Source: Acidimicrobiales bacterium
GTDB taxonomy: Bacteria; Actinomycetota; Acidimicrobiia; Acidimicrobiales; SZUA-35
Assembly (NCBI GenBank): GCA_041394265.1
Contig: JAWKIO010000005.1
Coordinates: 2,976,001-3,040,000 of the forward strand
Reading direction: 5' to 3'
DNA length: 64,000 nucleotides
Positions 33,870 through 42,961 of the stretch are shown here, piece after piece. A program made the position numbers and the translations under genes. The first letter of the stretch is position 1; the number at the start of each line of letters is the position of its first letter. The notes beneath the pieces were generated by a model, which was not told the DNA's origin, ran no database searches, and saw only the letters and a program-made list of their open reading frames with translations.

Positions 33870-34739
33870 ATGCCTTTGCAACCAGAAGCGGTCGGCGCGA
33901 AGGGCGAAGCTCGCCGGGCCGAGTGGACCTCGAAGGATGCCCTCCTCTACGCACTCGGTGTCGGCGCCGGTATGGAGGATCCGGTGGGGTCCGAACTCCA
34001 GTTCACCACCGAGAACACCCATGGTGTGGATCAAATGGTGCTCCCCACGTTCCCGGTGACGTTCGGCTTCGTCGCCTCGGGCGGGTCATCGGCGATGTCC
34101 CAGATCGGTACCTTCGATCCACGCATGCTCGTCCATGGCGAACAAGGCATCCGCCTCCTGCGACCCATCCCGGTCGAGGGCGCGGTCGACCTGGTCGACG
34201 AGGTCACCGGGATCTACGACAAGGGCAAGGGTGCGGTGGTGGCGACCACCACGGTGGCCACGCTCGTCGCTGATGGCCAACCTCTCTACGAAGCCACGTC
34301 GTCGGTGTTCATCACCGGCGAGGGTGGGTTCGGAGGGGACCGGGGACCGTCGGTCAAGACCAACGAGGCACCCGATCGTGCGCCTGATGTCAGCATCACC
34401 TATCAGACACGGCCCGATCAGGCATTGCTCTACCGCCTGACCGGCGACCGCAACCCGCTGCACTCCGACAAGCAGTTCAGCGATGTCGGTGGCTTCCCGA
34501 AGCCGATCCTGCACGGACTGTGCACCTACGGCTTCACCGGGCGAGCGCTGCTACAGGGGGCGTGCGGCGGCGATCCGAGCCGGTTCTCCGCCATGGAAGG
34601 TCGCTTCAGTTCACCGGTGCTCCCGGGTGAGGCGCTCACGATCAACATCTGGAACGACGCCGATGATCATGCGATCTTCCAGACCGTTGGCGGCGACGGC
34701 CGGGTCGTGATCAACAACGGCGGGCTCACGCACAGCTGA
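33870..34739 (+). CDS. MaoC-type double-hot-dog enoyl-CoA hydratase 2
   Basis: A 289-residue double hot-dog hydratase. The second domain carries YRLTGDRNPLHSDKQFSDVG and FPKPILHGLCTYGFTGRALL, the hydratase-2 motif with catalytic Asp and His, as in human MFE-2. The first domain lacks this motif and serves the substrate tunnel. It hydrates trans-2-enoyl-CoA to (3R)-hydroxyacyl-CoA, often of bulky or branched chains such as bile acid or sterol side chains. GAGGAG precedes ATG 33870, ten bases after the SDR stop, so both are one operon. The stop codon lies in the first unit of a 19-bp tandem repeat. Confidence 0.9.
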   Translation: MPLQPEAVGAKGEARRAEWTSKDALLYALGVGAGMEDPVGSELQFTTENTHGVDQMVLPTFPVTFGFVASGGSSAMSQIGTFDPRMLVHGEQGIRLLRPIPVEGAVDLVDEVTGIYDKGKGAVVATTTVATLVADGQPLYEATSSVFITGEGGFGGDRGPSVKTNEAPDRAPDVSITYQTRPDQALLYRLTGDRNPLHSDKQFSDVGGFPKPILHGLCTYGFTGRALLQGACGGDPSRFSAMEGRFSSPVLPGEALTINIWNDADDHAIFQTVGGDGRVVINNGGLTHS

Positions 34740-34840
34740 GGCTGCGAGTGACAGCTGAGGCTGCGAGTGACAGCTGAGGCTGCGAGTGACAGCTGAGGCT
34801 GCGAGTGACAGCTGAGGCTGCGAGTGACAGCTGAGGCTGC
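34733..34840. repeat. 19-bp tandem repeat, five perfect copies plus one partial
   Basis: The unit CAGCTGAGGCTGCGAGTGA occurs five times without change from 34733 to 34827, then a partial copy. It begins inside the last codons of the MaoC gene and ends five bases before the nucS stop. Perfect copies imply recent expansion, so copy number may vary between strains. Confidence 0.95.
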
Positions 34841-34844
34841 TCGC

Positions 34845-35501
34845 TCAGAACAGTTGCTGCTGCGGCCGCTCGATGCCTCGGAGTTCGTCGTAATCGACTT
34901 CGACGGCGAGGATCGAGCGGTCGCCGCAGAGCACCTTGGCCTGCGGCTTGATCTCCTGGGCGACGAACGTGCCCCGCACCTCGCCGAGGCCCGCCCGATT
35001 GAGGAAGCTGAGGTAGCGGGTGAGCTGTTCGACGCCGTCGATCTCGCCCCGTCGCTTGATCTCGATGGCGACCACGTCGCCCGAGGCCGAGCGGCACAGC
35101 AGGTCGACCGGTCCGATGTCGGTCGGGTACTCGCGCCGGATGAGCTTGAGGCCGGGCTCGATTCGCTCGGGATCGAGGGCAAGCAGCTCCTGGAGATGGG
35201 CCTCGACGCCGTCCTTCTGCAGACCGGGGTCGACCCCGAGCTCGTGCGCCGAGTCGCTGTGGACCTCGTGCAGCGTGATGATCAGTTGCTCACCCTTGGG
35301 TGACGTGACGGTCCACATGCCGTCGTCCTCGCGCAACGTGTTCGGCGCGTTCATCCAGTTGAGTGGTTTGTAGGCGCCACCGTCGGCGTGGATCGCAACG
35401 CAGCCGTCGGCCTTGACCATGATGAGCCGCGGCGCCTTCGGGAGGTGAGCAGTGAGTCGGCCCTGATAGTCGACCGTGCAGTCGGCGATGACGAGACGCA
35501 T
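34845..35501 (-). CDS. nucS: NucS/EndoMS mismatch-specific endonuclease
   Basis: A 218-residue protein. The N-terminal beta domain is followed by a restriction-like nuclease core: GPVDLLCRSASGDVVAIEIK with the catalytic Asp, Glu and Lys, then RGEIDGVEQLTRYLSFLNR. It closes with RPQQQLF, which looks like a sliding-clamp binding motif. NucS makes double-strand cuts at mismatches and replaces MutS/MutL in many actinobacteria, so the host probably uses this non-canonical repair; no mutS or mutL is in the window. The ATG at 35501 follows TAGAAC seven bases upstream, a weak form of the usual -10 box. The gene lies 50 bp after the UbiB-like gene on the same strand. Confidence 0.92.
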   Translation of the reverse strand: MRLVIADCTVDYQGRLTAHLPKAPRLIMVKADGCVAIHADGGAYKPLNWMNAPNTLREDDGMWTVTSPKGEQLIITLHEVHSDSAHELGVDPGLQKDGVEAHLQELLALDPERIEPGLKLIRREYPTDIGPVDLLCRSASGDVVAIEIKRRGEIDGVEQLTRYLSFLNRAGLGEVRGTFVAQEIKPQAKVLCGDRSILAVEVDYDELRGIERPQQQLF

Positions 35502-35550
35502 GCCCTTGGTTCTAGCGCGACGGCACGGCGAACCGGCGGGTGGTCGTCGT

Positions 35551-37281
35551 TCAGTCGAGCCGGCGACCGGTCAGGCGTCGCTGGATCAGCGCCCGTCGTT
35601 CCTGGAGTTCGGCGTAGGTGAGCTGCTCCAGCTCGTTCGGATCGACACCGAAGCCAGCCTTCATGCCGTCGAGGTCGAGCTGCCATTCGTCGTGGTGGAC
35701 ACCGAGTTGGGCGGCGATGGCTGCGCCATGGGTGGTGGCGAAGTGGGTGGCGATGTCGGTGACGACGGCGAACATGTCGAGTTCGGGTGCCAACGAGGCA
35801 ATGGCGGCGTCGATGAAGATCAGGTTCTTCACGTACAGCATCAGCGACTTGGGCATGCGGGCGCCGTAGGCGAGGAGCGCCTTGATGACTCGCTGCAGCT
35901 CGGCGACGAGCTCCTCGGGCTCGAGCTTGGTGGGGTCGAGCGGTGGACCGTCGAGGCCGAGATCTTTGACCACGGCAGCAATGTCGGTGTCGGGCGGCAG
36001 CGCGCCGAGGTCACGGAGTGCAGCGACCTGACCATGCACGTCGTTCATGGTGGCGGTCATCATCATCCGCAGGAACGCCAGACGTTCGGTCTGGGTGAGC
36101 CGGCCGGTGATGCCGAAGTCGAGCAGCGCCGTGCGTCCGTCGGGTTGGACGAACAGGTTGCCGCCGTGCAGGTCGCCATGGAAGACGCCGTGCAGGAACG
36201 CACCCTCGAGAAAGCCGAGCATGCCGGTGCGGATGACGGCGTGCGTGTCGACGCCGGCGTCCTTCATGCCGACGACGTCATCGAACCGGAAACCATCGAG
36301 CCGCTGCATGACGAGGATGCGCTCGGTCACGAAGTCGGGGTGTGGTCGAGGGACGACGAACCCTCGCTGGTCGAGGTCGACGAACACCCGAGCGACGTCG
36401 AGCATGTTGGCGGCCTCGAGCCGGAAGTCGAGTTCCTCGACGATCGTCTCGGCGAAGAGTTCCACGAGTGCGGGCGGGTTGGCGAGCGCCGACACCGGGA
36501 TACGGCCGACGAGGAACGGAGCGAGCCACGCCAGGACTTTGAGATCCTTCAGCACCAGCTCGTCGATGCCGGGTCGCTGGACCTTCACGACCACCGGCTC
36601 TCCGGACTTCAGCACGGCCGCGTGCACTTGGGCGATGGAAGCCGCAGCAAGTGGTTCGGGCTCGAACGAGCGGAAGAGCTCGTGCATCGGACGTCCGAGC
36701 TGCTGTTCGACGATGGCGACGACCTCGTCGTACGAGACGCCCGGCACCTGGTCGCGGCACTTCTTGCACTCGGCGACCAGCTCGGCCGGGAAGACACCCT
36801 CGCCCGACGAGATGATCTGCGCCAGCTTGATGTAGGTGGGCCCGAGCTGTTCGGCAGCCTTGCGGATGCGACGCGAGATCCCGGCACGCGAGGCCGAGGT
36901 GCCCCGTTCACGCAGTGCCCAGACGCCGACTTCGAGCCCGAGGACGCGCACCACGGTGATGGCGCGACGGACCGGTGGCAGCTTGGGTGCTCGGGTCAGG
37001 CGAGGAAGGGAACGAAGCTGCGTTGCCCGAAGCTCAGGGACTCGACCGATCCACTTCGGCGGCCGCTTTGCCAGGCTCCACGGCTGCACCTCGCTGAACG
37101 AGCCAACGTCGAGGTCGTCGGCAGCGGGGGCAGAGCCGAGGTCGTCGGCAGCGGGGGCAGAGCCGAGGTCGTCGGCAGCGGGGGCAGAGCCGAGGTCGTC
37201 GGCAGCGGGCGCGGAGCTGAGGTCGTCGGCAGCGGGAGCGGACGGGAGGTGTGTGTCGCTGGTCTTGGGAGCGTCGGTCAT
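35551..37281 (-). CDS. ABC1/UbiB-family atypical kinase with N-terminal repeats
   Basis: A 576-residue ABC1 (UbiB/AarF) protein. The family KxGQ-like motif region reads QLGPTYIKLAQIISSGEGVF, followed by AAASIAQVHAAVLKSGEPVV, VVVKVQRPGIDELVLKDL, EELDFRLEAANMLDVARVF, FHGDLHGGNLFVQPDG and LLDFGITGRL. UbiB-type proteins have ATPase activity supporting quinone or lipid handling. The first 58 residues hold five copies of a nine-residue unit, SAPAADDLG, an acidic disordered tail not seen in typical members. A hydrophobic C-terminal stretch found in many members is short here. ATG 37281 has no good ribosome binding site. Confidence 0.88.
   Translation of the reverse strand: MTDAPKTSDTHLPSAPAADDLSSAPAADDLGSAPAADDLGSAPAADDLGSAPAADDLDVGSFSEVQPWSLAKRPPKWIGRVPELRATQLRSLPRLTRAPKLPPVRRAITVVRVLGLEVGVWALRERGTSASRAGISRRIRKAAEQLGPTYIKLAQIISSGEGVFPAELVAECKKCRDQVPGVSYDEVVAIVEQQLGRPMHELFRSFEPEPLAAASIAQVHAAVLKSGEPVVVKVQRPGIDELVLKDLKVLAWLAPFLVGRIPVSALANPPALVELFAETIVEELDFRLEAANMLDVARVFVDLDQRGFVVPRPHPDFVTERILVMQRLDGFRFDDVVGMKDAGVDTHAVIRTGMLGFLEGAFLHGVFHGDLHGGNLFVQPDGRTALLDFGITGRLTQTERLAFLRMMMTATMNDVHGQVAALRDLGALPPDTDIAAVVKDLGLDGPPLDPTKLEPEELVAELQRVIKALLAYGARMPKSLMLYVKNLIFIDAAIASLAPELDMFAVVTDIATHFATTHGAAIAAQLGVHHDEWQLDLDGMKAGFGVDPNELEQLTYAELQERRALIQRRLTGRRLD
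37111..37245 (-). repeat. 27-bp coding tandem repeat, five copies
   Basis: Five 27-bp units starting at 37111, 37138, 37165, 37192 and 37219 encode the nine-residue SAPAADDLG repeats of the UbiB-like protein. The first three units are almost identical; the last two differ slightly. Being 27 bp, copy changes keep the frame. Confidence 0.93.
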
Positions 37282-37427
37282 GGGTGGGTCACCGGCGGAG
37301 GATCGAGGTGGGCTTCGGAGAGAACCCGATTGTGCCCGGCGCGCTGGGGTGATGCGAGGTCGGTCGGTTCGGCCGGTCGGCTCGGTTCGGCGGCGCAGCG
37401 GTACCGCTCGGATGGCGGAGGGTGCGG

Positions 37428-38267
37428 CTAGAAGCGGGGTGGGCGCTTCTCGACGAGCGCAGCAACGCCCTCTCGGTACTCGTCACCGCCCATCATCTCG
37501 TTGAGCAGTCGCATCGAGTCGACGACCGAGGTGCCGATGTCGCCGTGGAGGTCACGATAGACCTGCTGCCGCGACGCACGCAGGGAGCCGCCGGCGACGC
37601 TGGCGACGAGCTGCTTGGCGTAGTCGACGGAGAAGGCGAGGAGTTCGTCAGGCGGCCGGATGCCGTTGATCAGCCCCCACTCGAGCGCCTCCTCGGCCAA
37701 CAACACTCGCGAGGTCAGCAGCACATCGAGCGCTCGGGGCAAGCCAACCATGCGAGGTAGGAGCCACGACAGGCCGTACTCGGGCGGGAGGCCCAGCTTG
37801 CCGTGGGCCGTGGTGAACTTCGCTCCAGGCGTGGCGAAGCGGAGATCGGCGAACATGGCGAGCGCCATGCCGATGCCGGCGGCCGCGCCGTTGACCGCAG
37901 CGATCACCGGCTTCGACAGTCCGAAGTGACAGGCGAAGGGATGATCGAAGATCGGCTCGACGCCGTAGCCGGGCGTGGCCTCGTCGCCGACGAGTCCAGT
38001 GTCGTAGCCGCCCCGCTCGACGTGGCCCTCGAGGGCCTGGGAGTCGCCGCCGACGCAGAACCGTTCGCCGGCCCCGGTGACGACGATGGCGCTCACCGAC
38101 GGATCGGACTCGGCGAGATCGAGACAGAATCGATACTCACGATCCATCGTGCCGGTCCACGCATTGTTCCGATGAGGGCGGTCGAGCGTGATGATCGCAA
38201 TGCGTTCATCGACGGTGTAGCTGACCGCCCGAAGGTCGGGCATCTCTTCCGATGTGGTGCCGGTCAT
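37428..38267 (-). CDS. Enoyl-CoA hydratase/isomerase family protein
   Basis: A 279-residue crotonase-fold enzyme. GAGERFCVGGDSQALEG and AAVNGAAAGIGMALAMFAD are the two oxyanion-loop segments; PPEYGLSWLLPRMVGLPRALD has Glu at a hydratase catalytic position. It resembles the enzyme at 13408 in the (E)xGLSW-LPR-VG and LVEKRPPRF regions, so they are probably paralogues with different chains. Substrate is unknown. It follows cysQ by ten bases on the same strand and is probably co-transcribed, though the functions are unrelated. The ATG at 38267 begins MTGTTSEEMPDLRAVSY; a second Met nine residues in is an alternative. No signal peptide. Confidence 0.86.
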   Translation of the reverse strand: MTGTTSEEMPDLRAVSYTVDERIAIITLDRPHRNNAWTGTMDREYRFCLDLAESDPSVSAIVVTGAGERFCVGGDSQALEGHVERGGYDTGLVGDEATPGYGVEPIFDHPFACHFGLSKPVIAAVNGAAAGIGMALAMFADLRFATPGAKFTTAHGKLGLPPEYGLSWLLPRMVGLPRALDVLLTSRVLLAEEALEWGLINGIRPPDELLAFSVDYAKQLVASVAGGSLRASRQQVYRDLHGDIGTSVVDSMRLLNEMMGGDEYREGVAALVEKRPPRF

Positions 38268-38277
38268 CGAACCGCGC

Positions 38278-39048
38278 TCACTTGTTCAGGATCGCCAGGC
38301 ACTGCTCGGCCCATTCGGGGCGGCAGATGAGGAGGTCGGGGAGGTAGGGATCCGGGTTGTTGTAGACCATCGGCGACCCGTCGAGGCGGGAGCAGTGCAA
38401 ACCGGCCGCGAGGGCGACGGCGACGGGCGCGCAGTTGTCCCACTCATACTGGCCGCCGGAGTGGGCGTAGATGTCGGCGTGGCCCTGGACCACCGCCATG
38501 GCCTTTGCCCCGGCCGAACCCATCTCGAGATAGGTGGCGTCGAGCTCGCGAGCGAGCATCTGCGCCGCCGGAGGGCGTCGCGTGCGACTCACGATGACCC
38601 GGGGTGCTTGTGGACTGGGAGCGGGCAGCACAGCAGGCTGATGTGTGGACAGCGTGAGCCCCTGCGCCGGTAGCGAGACGGCGCCGGCGACCGGATCGCC
38701 GTTGACGACGAGTGCGATGTGGACGGCCCAGTCGGTTCGTGGCGGTTCGGCGAACTCGCGGGTGCCGTCGAGCGGATCGACGATCCAGGTGCGAGTGGCC
38801 GACAGTCGGGCCCGTTCGTCGGCTCCTTCTTCGGAGAGCACGGCGTCGTCGGGGCGCTGCTCGGCGAGCACTCGCACGATCAGATCGTGCGCCGCCTCGT
38901 CGCCGGCATCCTTCAGCTCGTAGTGCGTGATGCCGCCCTGGACCAGCCGCCGGCGGAGATCGGTGAGCAGCTCACCGGTCTGGGTGGCGAGGTCGGCCGC
39001 CAGACGGTGGTCATCGGGCGTGACGAGCGGTGATTCGTTCAATGGCAC
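38278..39048 (-). CDS. cysQ: 3'-phosphoadenosine 5'-phosphate phosphatase CysQ
   Basis: A 256-residue member of the inositol monophosphatase superfamily. DAVLSEEGADERARL, TWIVDPLDGTREFAEP and QYEWDNCAPVAVALAAG form the lithium-sensitive magnesium site. The order and the DGTREF-DWAVHIAL and LDGSP-YN-DPYLPDLLICR parts match mycobacterial CysQ, which removes the 3'-phosphate of PAP made in sulfate assimilation and can also act on inositol phosphates. It works in the cytoplasm. GTG 39048 is the start: there is no ATG there, and TAGAGT ends six bases ahead, giving a leaderless message. It probably leads an operon with the enoyl-CoA hydratase. Sulfate assimilation genes are not in the window. Confidence 0.9.
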   Translation of the reverse strand: MPLNESPLVTPDDHRLAADLATQTGELLTDLRRRLVQGGITHYELKDAGDEAAHDLIVRVLAEQRPDDAVLSEEGADERARLSATRTWIVDPLDGTREFAEPPRTDWAVHIALVVNGDPVAGAVSLPAQGLTLSTHQPAVLPAPSPQAPRVIVSRTRRPPAAQMLARELDATYLEMGSAGAKAMAVVQGHADIYAHSGGQYEWDNCAPVAVALAAGLHCSRLDGSPMVYNNPDPYLPDLLICRPEWAEQCLAILNK

Positions 39049-39054
39049 CGCGAC

Positions 39055-39060
39055 ACTCTA
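39055..39060 (-). promoter_or_regulatory. -10 box TAGAGT, leaderless type
   Basis: TAGAGT ends six bases before GTG 39048 of cysQ and supports that unusual start. Confidence 0.58.
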
Positions 39061-39076
39061 ACGACTGGGGGATTGC

Positions 39077-39316
39077 TCAGTCGTTGGCGTCGCCGTGGGG
39101 CTCGCCGGCCTCGGCGTAGCACTCGGCGTGGAAGTGCTCGACACGGTCCCAGCGACCGTCCTCGTACACGTTGCAGATCACCTGGAGATCACGCTGACGA
39201 GCGCGGAACTTCAGCTGCTTCTCGCAGTACGCACAGTCCACCATCGACCCGGCCTCGATCAGGCGAACGACCGCACGGGTGATGGGCTTGATCTTCGTTG
39301 CCACCATTGATGCCAT
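39077..39316 (-). CDS. Small zinc-knuckle-like conserved protein (79 residues)
   Basis: A 79-residue cytoplasmic protein. Four Cys and nearby His residues (MVDCAYCEKQLKF, LQVICNVY, VEHFHAECYAEAG) suggest a zinc-bound knuckle of the CxxC-x-C/H-HxxxC kind. The N-terminal 25 residues are basic and may touch RNA or DNA. I recall similar small proteins in actinobacteria but know no function. It follows ettA by 99 bp on the same strand and precedes cysQ. The ATG at 39316 is the only start that keeps the basic part; no good ribosome binding site is seen. A link with ribosome regulation through ettA is only positional. Confidence 0.65.
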   Translation of the reverse strand: MASMVATKIKPITRAVVRLIEAGSMVDCAYCEKQLKFRARQRDLQVICNVYEDGRWDRVEHFHAECYAEAGEPHGDAND

Positions 39317-39415
39317 GACATGAGTCTCGGCATGATTCGGCAGCGCTTGAGCAGAACCTGCCCGGCGGGCGCGTGTCGGTGGGCGCCACTTGGAGCGAGC
39401 ACCGACGCTGGTCGG

Positions 39416-41107
<1,692 letters not shown>

Positions 41108-41114
41108 GGCAGCG

Positions 41115-41120
41115 AGCGTA
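41115..41120 (-). promoter_or_regulatory. -10 box TACGCT, leaderless type
   Basis: TACGCT ends seven bases before ATG 41107 of ettA. Confidence 0.55.
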
Positions 41121-41211
41121 CCGGGGTGCCGTTCGGTCCGTGAGTACCGGACGCTGGAGCGGCGTTGCAGGCGCACCCGTTGCACCGACGCGCCCGTGAC
41201 GCTGACGCGCA

Positions 41212-41237
41212 AAGCCCCGGGCAACTGCCCGGGGCTT
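41212..41237 (-). terminator. Strong hairpin after the PIN-S1-H1 gene
   Basis: AAGCCCCGGGC and GCCCGGGGCTT form an 11-bp perfect stem with a four-base loop, 40 bp beyond the stop at 41277. On the minus strand a TTTG follows the stem. It should separate this gene from ettA downstream. Confidence 0.8.
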
Positions 41238-41276
41238 CGACTTGACGCTTGGACTCGGTCTGGTCTGAGCGGGTGT

Positions 41277-42893
41277 CTACTTGCGCTTGGCGGCGGCCTT
41301 CTTTGCGGGTGCGGCCTTCTTCACGGCGGCCTTCTTGGCCGGTGCTTTCTTGGCGGCGGCCTTCTTTGCGGGTGCGGCCTTCTTCACGGCGGCCTTCTTG
41401 GCTGGCGCTTTCTTGGCGGCGGCCTTCTTTGCGGGTGCGGCCTTCTTCACGGCGGCCTTCTTGGCTGGCGCTTTCTTGGCGGCGGCCTTCTTTGCGGGTG
41501 CGGCCTTCTTCACGGCGGCCTTCTTGGCCGGCGCTTTCTTGGCGGCGGCCTTCTTTGCGGGTGCGGCCTTCTTCACGGCGGCCTTCTTGGCCGGCGCTTT
41601 CTTGGCGGCGGCCTTCTTGGCCGGTGCGGCCTTCTTCACGGCGGCCTTCTTGGCCGGCGCTTTCTTGGCGGCGGCCTTCTTGGCCGGTGCAGCCTTCTTT
41701 GCCGGCGCAGCCTTCTTTGCTGCAGCCTTCTTCACACGTGGTGACGCGGTGGCCTTGGCCGCCCGCTTCACTGGTGCCTTCTTGGCGGCAGCCTTCTTGG
41801 CGGGTGCCTTGGATGCCGTTCGCTTGGTAGCCACGTCTGTCTCGCTCCTTGTGAGATGCTCTACTCCCGCCGAGTCGTCGGCAGACAATAGTTGTTCATG
41901 AGCCTCGCCGGTGGGATCGTTGCCGTTGAGGGCATCGAGCAACACGACGTTGATGCCTCGTCGGTCGGCGTCGAGCGAGTCGACCCGGGCCTTGACGAGC
42001 TGTCCGATCGACACGACTTCGCGTGCCTTGGTCGGGGGAGGGTCGCCCATCGACTTCAGCGGTAGGTAGGCCTGGGCCCCGCTGACGTTGAGGTAGCAGC
42101 CGTGCGAGCTGTAGCGATCGACCGGTGCGATGAGCTCATCGCCGATCGAGTACTTGGCGACGAAGTTCAGGAAATCCATGGGCTCGTTGAGTTGCGACCC
42201 GCTGCCGGCGGCGCGGGCCGACGCCTTGGCGTTCGATGCGTTCGCGTCGTTGTTCTTTGCCGCATCGCCGCCAGAGCGACGGCCCCGGCGTCGACGCGAG
42301 GTGGTCTCGGTCGCTGCCGGCTCGTCGGCCGGGGCGCTGGGGCGGCGAGCGGGAGGTGGTGCCTTCGGCTTCGGCGGTGGGCCGAGCTCGACGCCGGAGC
42401 TGGTCTGGTTCGAACGGGATCGCCTGCCGCGACCGCGAGCCTCGCGGGTGGCGCGGCGACTTGCGGGACCGCGCACGGGGATGCGATCGACGAAGACCCA
42501 ACCCACGTGCTCGACGGGCTTGCCGCCGACGAGCCGTCCGTCGTCGAACAGCCAGCCGTGCTCGCCGTGGAACTCCTGGAACGAGTCGTTGGAGAACACT
42601 GCCGCGTTCGCCTTCTCGGCGACCTGCAGGATGAAGGCGTCGCCGCGCCCGACCACACCGGCCGGTGGCATGAGGAGTTCGCCCGCTTCGATGGCGGCTT
42701 CGAACTCCTCGCGTTCGGACGCGTCGATTCGGTGCGCAAAGGTTGCGTCGACGATCACGGTCACGGAGTCGAAGTCACGCTCGGCGAGGACGGAGCGAAC
42801 CGCCTCATCCAGCTGCTTCAGGCTCGGGAGGGATCGACCCTCTGTCGCGATGTTGGATCCGTCGACCACGAGATGTCGTGTCTTGGATGTCAT
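41277..42893 (-). CDS. PIN/NYN RNase-like domain fused to S1-like domain and histone-H1-like tail
   Basis: A 538-residue protein with three parts. Residues 3-140: a PIN/NYN fold of the Zc3h12a type, with acidic residues in HLVVDGSNI (Asp11), VIVDATF (Asp49), VGRGDAFILQVAE (Asp85) and FSNDSF (Asp103), the usual metal site of these RNases. Residues 140-240: Arg/Pro/Ala-rich linker. Residues about 245-325: S1-like RNA-binding region (YSIGDELIAPVDRYSSHGCY, VVSIGQLVKARVDSLDADRR). Residues 355-538: Lys/Ala tail of about six 21-residue units, like histone H1 or the HupB end. I infer an RNase that holds nucleic acid through its tail. ATG 42893 is preferred to TTG 42908. A terminator follows. The domain set is unusual to me. 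Confidence 0.82.
   Translation of the reverse strand: MTSKTRHLVVDGSNIATEGRSLPSLKQLDEAVRSVLAERDFDSVTVIVDATFAHRIDASEREEFEAAIEAGELLMPPAGVVGRGDAFILQVAEKANAAVFSNDSFQEFHGEHGWLFDDGRLVGGKPVEHVGWVFVDRIPVRGPASRRATREARGRGRRSRSNQTSSGVELGPPPKPKAPPPARRPSAPADEPAATETTSRRRRGRRSGGDAAKNNDANASNAKASARAAGSGSQLNEPMDFLNFVAKYSIGDELIAPVDRYSSHGCYLNVSGAQAYLPLKSMGDPPPTKAREVVSIGQLVKARVDSLDADRRGINVVLLDALNGNDPTGEAHEQLLSADDSAGVEHLTRSETDVATKRTASKAPAKKAAAKKAPVKRAAKATASPRVKKAAAKKAAPAKKAAPAKKAAAKKAPAKKAAVKKAAPAKKAAAKKAPAKKAAVKKAAPAKKAAAKKAPAKKAAVKKAAPAKKAAAKKAPAKKAAVKKAAPAKKAAAKKAPAKKAAVKKAAPAKKAAAKKAPAKKAAVKKAAPAKKAAAKRK
41290..41670 (-). repeat. 63-bp coding tandem repeat, about six copies
   Basis: A 63-bp unit repeats about six times with few changes and encodes 21 residues (KKAAAKKAPAKKAAVKKAAP plus A) of the Lys/Ala tail. 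Near-identical DNA in a free-coding tail suggests recent expansion or correction by recombination. Confidence 0.93.
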
Positions 42894-42949
42894 GTTGACA
42901 CCAGTCAAGCACCGTCAAGCCCAGAAACGTTGGATCGTGCGGGTTCTTC

Positions 42950-42955
42950 TAGGAT
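42950..42955 (+). promoter_or_regulatory. -10 box TAGGAT, leaderless type
   Basis: TAGGAT ends six bases before ATG 42962 of the HAD phosphatase, in a 68-bp gap shared with the divergent PIN-S1 gene. Confidence 0.6.
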
Positions 42956-42961
42956 TGCCGG

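Noticed and set aside
34733..34840. Possible CRISPR array
   Set aside because: Units of 19 bp follow each other directly with no spacers, and no cas gene is present.
35476..37431. 651-codon plus-strand frame opposite the UbiB-like gene
   Set aside because: Antisense to a clear ABC1 kinase with all motifs; the frame has no recognisable domain.
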